From NCBI GenBank assembly GCA_947044405.1, contig CAMRHE010000332.1, positions 558,001 through 622,000 of the forward strand: DNA of 64,000 nucleotides, read 5' to 3'. The notes below the pieces were generated by a model. The model did not search any database. It was not told the DNA's origin and saw nothing but the letters and a program-made list of their open reading frames with translations. Numbering within the stretch: the first letter of the stretch is position 1; the number at the start of each line of letters is the position of its first letter. Shown here piece by piece: positions 55,188-64,000 of the stretch. Both the position numbers and the translations under genes were made by a program. The DNA is from Leptodactylus fallax (lineage: Eukaryota; Chordata; Amphibia; Anura; Leptodactylidae).

Positions 55188-56133
55188 TTCTATATACTAC
55201 TGACAATGCACGTCTATCTTAGTGCACATGGGCGGATCAGGGTTGAGTCTACCAGGCTTGCCATAGTAAAGTAACTACTGAAGTCTGCCTGCAACAGGTT
55301 TTAATAGTTACATAGTGAATCTGTCATAGACTGCAATACAATAGTATGACACAAAAGTCTAAAAAAAGTAAAAAAAAAAAAAAATTACGAAAAGTTTAAA
55401 AAAATAAATAAAAGTTGAAATCCCCCCCTTTCCCTAAATCACATATAAATATAAACAAATAAAAGTAAATATAAACACATTAGTCACCCCTAAGTCCAAA
55501 AATGAAAATGCCAAAACTATTAAAAAATAAAAACATTTGTCCTATAAGGTAAACACCGTAGCAGGAAAAAAAAAATCAAAATGGCTGAACTGGCATTTTT
55601 TCACTGATTTGCCTCCCTAAAAAAAAAATGAAATAAAAAGTAGCATGAAATTAAAACATACATTCCCCAACATGGTATCAATAAGAATTACATATTGTCC
55701 CGCAAAAACGACACCTTACACAGCTCAGCACACTGAAATATATAAAAGTTACAGGTGTCAGTATATGGTGATTCAAAGAAAAAAAAATTTCTTCAAAATT
55801 TAGAATTTTTGTAAAGTTATTAAAACATAGAAAAAAACTATATAAACTTGGTATTACCTGATAGTACTGACTCTGAGAATAAAGCTAACATAGCATTTTT
55901 ACTGCACTGTGGAAGCCTTAAAAACCAAACTTTTTTTTTTTAATTCAACCTTATTCAGATTTTTTTTTCTGCTTACCAGTACATTGTACATAATAATAAA
56001 TGGCACCATTTTAAAGTACAACTCGTCACACAAAAATCAAGCCCTCATTTGACTAAGTAAACGAAAAAATTAGAAAATTATGGCTTTTGGAATGCAAATA
56101 TGAAAACAGAAAAATGTCTACATCATGTAAGGG
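55188..56133 (+). mobile_element. TTAA-flanked dispersed repeat, copy near the 56-kb array
   Basis: Flanked by TTAA at 55184-55187 and 56134-56137, each inside CATGTAAGGGTTAATTC. It shares GTTACAGGTGTCAG, TTGTCCCGCAAAAACGAC and CATTGTACATAAT landmarks with the other copies. No ORF. Confidence 0.68.
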
Positions 56134-56140
56134 TTAATTC

Positions 56141-56615
56141 CATGGTGCTCTGTACATTATTATATTAATTTCATGGTGCTCTGTACATTACTATATTAAT
56201 TCCATGGTGTTCTGTACATTACTATATTAATCCCATGGTGCTGTACATTATTATATTAATCCCATGGTTCTCTGTAAATTATATATTCCATGATGTACAT
56301 TACTAGATTAATTCCATAGTGCTCTGTACATTATTATATTAATTCCATAGTGCTCTGTACATTATTATATTAATTCCATGGTGCTCTGTACATTATTATA
56401 TTAATTCCATGGTGCTGTACATTATTATATTAATTCCATGGTGCACTGTACATTATTATATTAATTCCATGGTGCTGAATAATATTATATTAATTCCATG
56501 GTGCTCTGTACATTATTATATTAATTCCATGGTGCTGAATAATATTATATTAATTCCATGGTGCTCTGTACATTATTGTATTAATTCCATGGTTCTGTAC
56601 ATTACTATATTAATT
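56141..56615 (+). repeat. ~30-bp minisatellite, left segment
   Basis: Units of 27-31 bp, core ATTCCATGGTGCTCTGTACA then TTATTATATTA. This segment is separated from 58266-61756 by the pseudogene. Confidence 0.93.
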
Positions 56616-58050
56616 AGGAAATGCACTTTCAATCTCATCAGGCATCCTAAAGCTTGAAATGCTTTCAGCATTTGTCCGATGATCTTTTTGTAGTGAGGAT
56701 CTTGCCTAAAAATTTCTCTACGACTTCTGTAAATGCAATCCACCCTTCTTTTTGAGGATCCGTCATGGTATTGACAAACTCTTGATCAATTATAAGCCTT
56801 CTAATGTCTGGCCCGACGAACACACCTTCCTTCAATTTTTCCTCCGACAGGCCTGAAAACTTGGTGACCAAGTATTTGAAGCATTCTCCATCTCTTGGAA
56901 GTGATTTTACGAATTACTTCATCAATCCCAATTTTATGTGGAGAGGTGGTAGAAGAAGTTTATGGGGAGGTACCAAAGGACATTTTTTCACCGACTGTTA
57001 GCACCCTCGGTTGCCAACTCTTCTTGTTCCAGTGATTTTGTCGGTCTCGACTGTCCCATAGACACAGAAAACAAGGGTATTTGCTATACCCAGCTTGTTG
57101 CCCGAGCAGCATGCACAAGACCTTCAAATCCCCACACGCTTGCCAACCATGGTCTTCATATTTAAGTTTACGAAGAACCAATTCCAAGTTTTCATAGGTT
57201 TCCTTCAAGTGTATGGAATGACCTACAGGGATGGAAGCGTAAAAACTACCGTTGTGGGGTAAAACTGCTTTGAGACTTCTTTTTGAAGAATCTATAAAAA
57301 GACGCCATTGCTCTAAATCAGATTGGATTTTAAATTGACCCATCAGGCCTTCGACATCTATGCAATAAACCGACTTGTCTTCTTGGGTGAAGTAAGGAAC
57401 GAACTCCTTTTCACGATGTCTGAACCATGAAAATGACACTCCTGGCAACAATAAATTCCTGCTTTTCAGCCTTGATCCGAGTAACTCAGTGGCATCTTTG
57501 GGAAAATTCAAGTCTCTTACCAAATCTTTCATCTCCTGAGAAAACAATTTTGGTCTTGTATCATCTTCAAAGTCAGGTGTGACTTCACCTTCATCGGAGC
57601 TAGGTATCTCTTCCAAGGTAGCAGGGGACTTGGGTACTGGTATATCTGTGCCATGGGGGATGGGACGAATTGCTGAGTGAAGATTGGGGTATGAAATGGA
57701 ATTCTTCCATTTGGAATTAAACCCTTTTACACTGCATGAACAAAAGTAACAGTCGTCACTATGGTTTTTTTGCTATCGCCATACCATAGGAATCCCATAA
57801 CGGAAAGATTTCTTCTTACCATTGAACCAGTTTCGGAGGTCCTCAACACACCATTTGCATACTTTATGAGACGCCCAAACTTTATCTTGATCTCCAAGTT
57901 TTAGTACAAAGTATGCGCAGTATACTTTTTTCACAAAGTCTGTAATATTCTGCTGTTCCTTCAACACTGTATATTCACCACAGATGAAACAGAAACTGTC
58001 TGATGAATTAATACACTTATATCTTAAATGCACTTATGTGTATTAATTAA
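56616..58050 (-). pseudogene. Fragment of an unidentified, probably transposon-derived gene family
   Basis: The minus strand from 58033 has a cysteine-rich start (F-C-F-I-C-G-E-Y, C-K-W-C-V-E-D-L, then C-Y-F-C-S), a linker, and L-E-E-I-P-S-S-D at about 57616. It continues with F-S-W-F-R-H-R-E-K-E-F, Y-P-C-F-L-C-L-W-D-S-R-D-R, L-H-I-K-L-G-L-M-K and V-G-P-D-I-R-R-L-I. I recall this layout from proteins of unknown function that are multicopy in several metazoan genomes, but I cannot name the family. Frameshifts near 57780 and 56960 and a stop near 56910 disable it. The 3' part is cut at H-F-L where minisatellite resumes. 58051-58265 is AT-rich flank. Confidence 0.6.
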
Positions 58051-58265
58051 TAGTAATTTAGACTTTAAATTTGGTTAAAAACCCATAATATAAAAAAATA
58101 CCAAAAATTTAAAATAATTTGACAAATTTGAAGACAGTTTTGCATTTTGTGGCAAATCCTGACGTCTAGGAGTTTTTTTCAATATTTTATTTGTTTTCAG
58201 CACACCAAAATACATGGAAATTAAATCAAAATAATCAAACCGCTTTTTAGTCGCAGACCTGTGTT

Positions 58266-61200
58266 ATTATAATAATTCCATGGTGTACTGTACATTATTA
58301 TATTAATTCCATGGTTCTGTACATTACTATATTAATTCCATGGTGCTGTACATTATTATATTAATTCCATGGTGTTGTACATTATTATATTAATTCCATG
58401 GTGCTGTACATTATTATATACTGTAAATGCCATGGTGTTGTACATTATTATACTAATTCTATGGTTCTATACATTATTATAATAATGCCATGGTGTTCTG
58501 TACATTATTATATTAATTCCATGGTTCTGTACATTATTATATTAATTCCATGGTGCTGTACATTATTATATTAATTCCATGGTGCTCTGTACATTATTAT
58601 ATTAATTCCATGGCGCTCTGTACATTATTATATTAATTCCATGGTGTTCTGTACATTATTATATTAATTCCATGGTGTTCTGTACATTACTATATTAATT
58701 CCATGGTTCTGTACATTACTATATTAATTCCATGGTGCTGTACATTATTATATTAATTCCATGGTGTTGTACATTATTATATTAATTCCATGGTGCTGTA
58801 CATTATTATATACTGTAAATGCCATGGTGTTGTACATTATTATACTAATTCTATGGTTCTGTACATTATTATAATAATGCCATGGTGTTCTGTACATTAT
58901 TATATTAATTCCATGGTGCTGTACATTATTATATTAATTCCATGGTGCTGTACATTATTATATTAATTCCATGGTGCTGTACATTATTATAATAATTCCA
59001 TGGTGCTGTACATTATTATATTAATTCCATGGCGCTCTGTACATTATTATATTAATTCCATGGTGTTCTGTACATTATTATATTAATTCCATGGTGTTCT
59101 GTACATTACTATATTAATTCCATGGTTCTGTACATTACTATATTAATTCCATGGTGCTGTACATTATTATATTAATTCCATGGTGTTGTACATTATTATA
59201 TTAATTCCATGGTGCTGTACATTATTATATACTGTAAATGCCATGGTGTTGTACATTATTATACTAATTCTATGGTTCTATACATTATTATAATAATTCC
59301 ATGGTGCTCAGCACATTATTATATTAATCCCATGGTGCTGTACATTATTATATTAATTCCATGGTGCTGTACATTATTATATTAATCCCATGGTGCTGTA
59401 CATTATTATAATAATTCCATGGTGCTGTACATTATTATATTAATTCCATGGCGCTCTGTACATTATTATATTAATTCCATGGTGTTCTGTACATTATATT
59501 AATTCCATGATGTTCTGTACATTACTATATTAATTCCATGGTTCTGTACATTACTATATTAATTCCATGGTGCTGTACATTATTATATTAATTCCATGGT
59601 GTTGTACATTATTATATTAATTCCATGGTGCTGTACATTATTATATACTGTAAATGCCATGGTGTTGTACATTATTATACTAATTCTATAGTTCTATACA
59701 TTATTATAATAATGCCATGGTGTTCTGTACATTATTATATTAATTCCATGGTTCTGTACATTATTATATTAATTCCATGGTGCTGTACATTATTATATTA
59801 ATTCCATGGTGCTCTGTACATTATTATATTAATTCCATGGCGCTCTGTACATTATTATATTAATTCCATGGTGTTCTGTACATTATTATATTAATTCCAT
59901 GGTGTTCTGTACATTACTATATTAATTCCATGGTTCTGTACATTACTATATTAATTCCATGGTGCTGTACATTATTATATTAATTCCATGGTGTTGTACA
60001 TTATTATATTAATTCCATGGTGCTGTACATTATTATATACTGTAAATGCCATGGTGTTGTACATTATTATACTAATTCTATGGTTCTGTACATTATTATA
60101 ATAATGCCATGGTGTTCTGTACATTATTATATTAATTCCATGGTGCTGTACATTATTATATTAATTCCATGGTGCTGTACATTATTATATTAATTCCATG
60201 GTGCTGTACATTATTATAATAATTCCATGGTGCTGTACATTATTATATTAATTCCATGGCGCTCTGTACATTATTATATTAATTCCATGGTGTTCTGTAC
60301 ATTATTATATTAATTCCATGGTGTTCTGTACATTACTATATTAATTCCATGGTTCTGTACATTACTATATTAATTCCATGGTGCTGTACATTATTATATT
60401 AATTCCATGGTGTTGTACATTATTATATTAATTCCATGGTGCTGTACATTATTATATACTGTAAATGCCATGGTGTTGTACATTATTATACTAATTCTAT
60501 GGTTCTATACATTATTATAATAATTCCATGGTGCTCAGCACATTATTATATTAATCCCATGGTGCTGTACATTATTATATTAATTCCATGGTGCTGTACA
60601 TTATTATATTAATCCCATGGTGCTGTACATTATTATAATAATTCCATGGTGCTGTACATTATTATATTAATTCCATGGCGCTCTGTACATTATTATATTA
60701 ATTCCATGGTGTTCTGTACATTATATTAATTCCATGATGTTCTGTACATTACTATATTAATTCCATGGTTCTGTACATTACTATATTAATTCCATGGTGC
60801 TGTACATTATTATATTAATTCCATGGTGTTGTACATTATTATATTAATTCCATGGTGCTGTACATTATTACATACTGTAAATGCCATGGTGTTGTACATA
60901 TTATACTAATTCTATGGTTCTATACATTATTATAATAATGCCATGGTCTTCTGTACATTATTATATTAATTCCATGGTGCTGTACATTATTATATTAATT
61001 CCATGGTGCTCTGTACATTATTATATTAATTCCATGGTGCTGTACATTATTATAATAATTCTATGGTGCTGTACATTATTATATTAATTCCATGGTGTTC
61101 TGTACATTACTATATTAATTCCATGGTGCTGTACATTATTATATTAATTCCATGGTGTTGTACATTATTATATTAATTCCATGGTGCTGTACATTATTAT

Positions 61201-61756
61201 ATACTGTAAATGCCATGGTGTTGTACATTATTATACTAATTCTATGGTTCTATACATTATAATAATTCCATGGTGCTCAGTACATTATTATATTAATCCC
61301 ATGGTGCTGTACATTATTATATTAATTCCATGGTGCTGTACATTATTATATTAATTCCATGGTGCTGTACATTATTATATTAATTCCATGGTGCTGCACA
61401 TTATTATATTAATTCCATGGTGCTGTACATTATTATATTAATTCCATGTGCTGTACATTATTATATTAATCCCATGGTGCTGTACATTATTATATTAATT
61501 CCATGGTGCTGTACATTATTATATTAATTCCATGGCGCTCTGTACATTATTATATTAATTCCATGGTGTTCTGTACATTATTATATTAATTCCATTGTGT
61601 TCTGTACATTATTATATTAATTCCATGGCTCTGTACATTATTATATTAATTCCATGGTGTTCTGTACATTATTACATTAATCCCATGGTGCTGTACATTA
61701 TTATATTAATTCCATGGCACTCTGTACATTATTATATTAATTCCATGGTGCTGTAC
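58266..61756 (+). repeat. ~30-bp minisatellite with 1,227-bp higher-order units
   Basis: The same unit as 56141-56615. A marker unit (TACTGTAAATGCCATGG) recurs at 58421, 58813, 59232, 59648, 60040, 60459, 60875 and 61204. The intervals are 392, 419, 416, 392, 419, 416 and 329, so three ~0.4-kb blocks form a 1,227-bp unit present about 2.5 times. The array ends where the LINE fragment starts. Confidence 0.95.
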
Positions 61757-64000
61757 ATTTAAGGGTTTACATACAATACACAAAAACACGTACAATACTA
61801 ACAGTGAACAATGAGAACAGTGGGATAGTGGGCCCTTATTGAAAGGGCTTACAATCTATGAGGGAAGAGGGATAGAGACAGAAGGTGGGGGTAGAGGCTG
61901 TACAGATGGTGGTGTGGTGACAGTAGTGTTATTGGGGGTTGTAGGCCTTCCTGAATAGGTGAGTCTTCAGGGCCTTCTTGAAGCTTGTGACTGTGGGGGT
62001 CAGTCTTATGTGTCTTGGTAATGAGTTCCAGAGTATGGGGGATGCACGGGAGAAGTCTTGGAGTTGATTGTGTGAAGAGCGGATAAGGGCAGAGCGGAGT
62101 AAGAGGTCTTTGAAGGATCGGAGGTTATGTGCGGGCAGGTAGCGGGAGATTAGGTCGGAGATATATGGAGGGGACAGGTTGTGGATGGCTTTGTATATCA
62201 GTGTTAGCATTTTAGCGCCTTAAGGACCAAGCCGATTTTCGTTTTTGAACATGTGTTTTTTCCTCCCTACCTTCCAAGAGCCATAATTTTTTTTTATTTC
62301 TCAGTACACAGAGTCACATGATGGCTTATTGTTTGTGAAACAAATTGTACTTTGTACAGGATATTGAATGGTGCCATTACAATGTACTGGGAAGCTGGAA
62401 AAAAAAATCCAAATGAGGTATAATTGGAAAAAAAAACGCATTTGTGCCAATTTCTTATGGGTTTAATTTTTACGGTGTTCACTGTATTGTAAAAATGACA
62501 TGTTACCTGTATTCTGCGGGTCAGCACGATCACGGCAATACCAAATTTATATAGTATTTGTAATGTTTTGATACCTTTTAAAAAATGAAAAACCGCAAAA
62601 TAGAAAAATGTCATTGTGTCGCCATATTGTGACACTTGTAACTTTTTCATATTTTCGTATATGGAGCTGGGTAAGGCGTCTTTTTATGCAGGACAAGATG
62701 TCGTTTTTATTGATATCATTTTGGGGAAGGTATGATGGTTTGATCACCTTTTATTCAAATTTTTGTTAGGAGAAAAGTGTTGAAAAAAAATCACCATTTG
62801 GCTATTTTGATTTGTTTCTCTGCTGCGCCGTTCATTGTATGGGATAAATATATTTAGATTTTAATAGTTTGGGCATTTTTGAGTGTTTATGTTTATTGTT
62901 GCTTATTTATTTTTATATGTGATCTAGGGAAAGGGGGGGGGGATTTGAATTTTTGTGGGGTTTTTTATACATTTAAAAACTTTTTTTTTATTTTACTTTT
63001 ATTTTCTGATCTCTCATACAATACACTGCAATGCTAATGTATTGAATTATATAGTAAAATCCATTGCCTTCTATTACGTGTAATAGAACCATAGTAATGA
63101 CAAGCCTGTGAGCCTTAAATAGGCCGCATTCTGATGACATTCTAGTAATAAATGGCGGCGCCCCTGGCACCTGCACACTTTCGATGCCACGGTCCCGTTT
63201 AACTGCAGCATCTAAAGTGTTAACAGGCTGTTATTGGTGGGTGCTGGCTGTATTATACTGTTAGCATCCAACATATATGGAGAGGGCTCAGTTCCTGAGC
63301 CATCTTCATACAGCTCCTCACAACCAAAGACGTACATGTACGTCCTTGATCGTTAAACTCTATTCACTGGGCAATGGGTGGCCAGTGAAGGGATTGGCAG
63401 AGGAGAGCGGCTGATGAAAGAAGGGGGGAGAGGTGGATTAAGCAAAGTTTAGGATGAACTGGAGCAGGGCAAGAGCATTTGCTGGGAGGCCATGGAGAAG
63501 GGTGTTGCATTAGTCTAAGCAGGACATTATGAGGGTGTGTACTGGACAATGGATGTTCTTGAGTTGGAGGCAGCAGGAGTTGCTGAGGGCTTGGATGTGA
63601 GGCTTGAAGGATAGGTTAGAATCAAAGGTTATCCTCGGGCAACGGAATTGTTAGACTGGGGTAAGTGTGGCACTATTAGCCCTGATAGATGGGGCAAGTA
63701 GTACCGTTTGGCTTTGGCAGTTAGTAGGTCATTTGTGACTTTGGTTAGGGAGGTTTCTGTGGAGTGATGGGGTCAGAAGCCTGACTGTAGTCTGTCAAAG
63801 AGTAAGTTGGATGTACAGTAAGATAGGAGGAATATTTTGACGTGGATGTGTCGTTGAAGGAGTTCTGAGGTGTACGGGAGCAGTGACATATGACGAGAGT
63901 TGGCTGGAGAGGACGGGTCGAGGGATGGTTTCTTAAGGATGGGGGTGACTGTAGTGTGTTTAACCGCAGAGGGGAAGGTTCCGCTGGTTTTTGATAGGTT
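61757..64000 (-). mobile_element. L2/CR1-like LINE, 3' part (interrupted, runs off the window)
   Basis: The minus strand at 62210-61929 codes L-T-L-I-Y-K-A-I-H-N-L-S-P-P-Y, R-S-A-L-I-R-S and L-W-N-S-L-P-R-H-I-R, ending K-T-H-L-F-R-K-A-Y. This is the typical end of an L2/CR1-type reverse transcriptase. Upstream pieces of the same protein continue at 63357-64000 with stops. The element at 62216-63352 interrupts it. Disabled. Confidence 0.78.
62216..63352 (-). mobile_element. TTAA-flanked dispersed repeat inserted in the LINE
   Basis: 1,137 bp between TTAG (62212-62215, a mutated TTAA) and TTAA (63353-63356). The ends CGCCTTAAGGACC and CGTCCTTGATCG are roughly inverted. The surrounding LINE reading frame (C-P-V-N-R-V before, M-L-T-L-I-Y after) joins when it is removed. 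It is in the opposite orientation to copy 1 and shows the full internal text of the family. Confidence 0.75.

Overview
The window looks like nuclear DNA of an amphibian, most likely a frog or toad. It has a tandem cluster of KRAB-type C2H2 zinc-finger (ZNF) genes with the exon layout known from anurans: a short M-D-R-D...L-T-G-E exon, a D-Y-T-V-V-K-K...L-L-T-G-E exon, a KRAB-A-like exon and one long finger exon. It also carries DIRS, Ty3/Gypsy, L1, L2/CR1-like, Penelope, Tc1, hAT and TTAA-flanked elements plus several minisatellites. There is no prokaryotic or viral gene organisation, and most long open frames are repeat artefacts.

Layout. 1-657: C-terminal finger exon of ZNF gene A, which has no ATG in the window. 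926-11870: a four-level nest, in which a Tc1 remnant is split by a DIRS element (minus strand), whose tyrosine recombinase ORF is split by a solo LTR, which is split by a Ty3/Gypsy element with near-identical LTRs but no reverse transcriptase. 12782-16345: a 30-bp minisatellite of about 118 units with no net length change. 16546-21412: TTAA-flanked repeats, a 58-bp tandem array, a foldback element, a decayed ZNF upstream region and a DIRS remnant. 21413-27490: ZNF gene B (12 fingers). 27500-28325: a dispersed repeat. 28560-37665: gene C (KRAB exons only) running into gene D (KRAB exons plus 16 intact fingers and one degenerate). 38105-43874: a near full-length L1, minus strand, with a 14-bp target duplication. 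45600-46270: a Penelope remnant. 46913-49140: a Tc1 fragment and a second 30-bp minisatellite. 49150-52852: ZNF gene E, frameshifted in the fingers. 53122-54333: a hAT element holding a nested MITE. 55188-56133: a TTAA repeat. 56141-61756: a ~30-bp minisatellite with 1,227-bp higher-order structure, split by a pseudogene of an unidentified family. 61757-64000: an L2/CR1-like LINE split by a TTAA element.

How the parts relate. Genes B, C, D and E are recent paralogues: exons 2 and 3 and the 79-bp intron between them are almost identical. In all four, intron 1 starts with a 71-bp tandem array whose every unit repeats the last 9 bases of exon 1 plus the splice donor. Genes B, C and E share an upstream promoter/5'-exon segment that D lacks, so D is probably transcribed from C's promoter or is a C-D fusion. 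Paralogue comparison also gives pre-insertion states, for example the empty site of the L1 and the single-copy monomer from which the 47.3-49.1 kb minisatellite grew.

Limits: family assignments rest on motif recognition by eye, and no database search or alignment was run. Element ends are exact only where a target duplication is stated.
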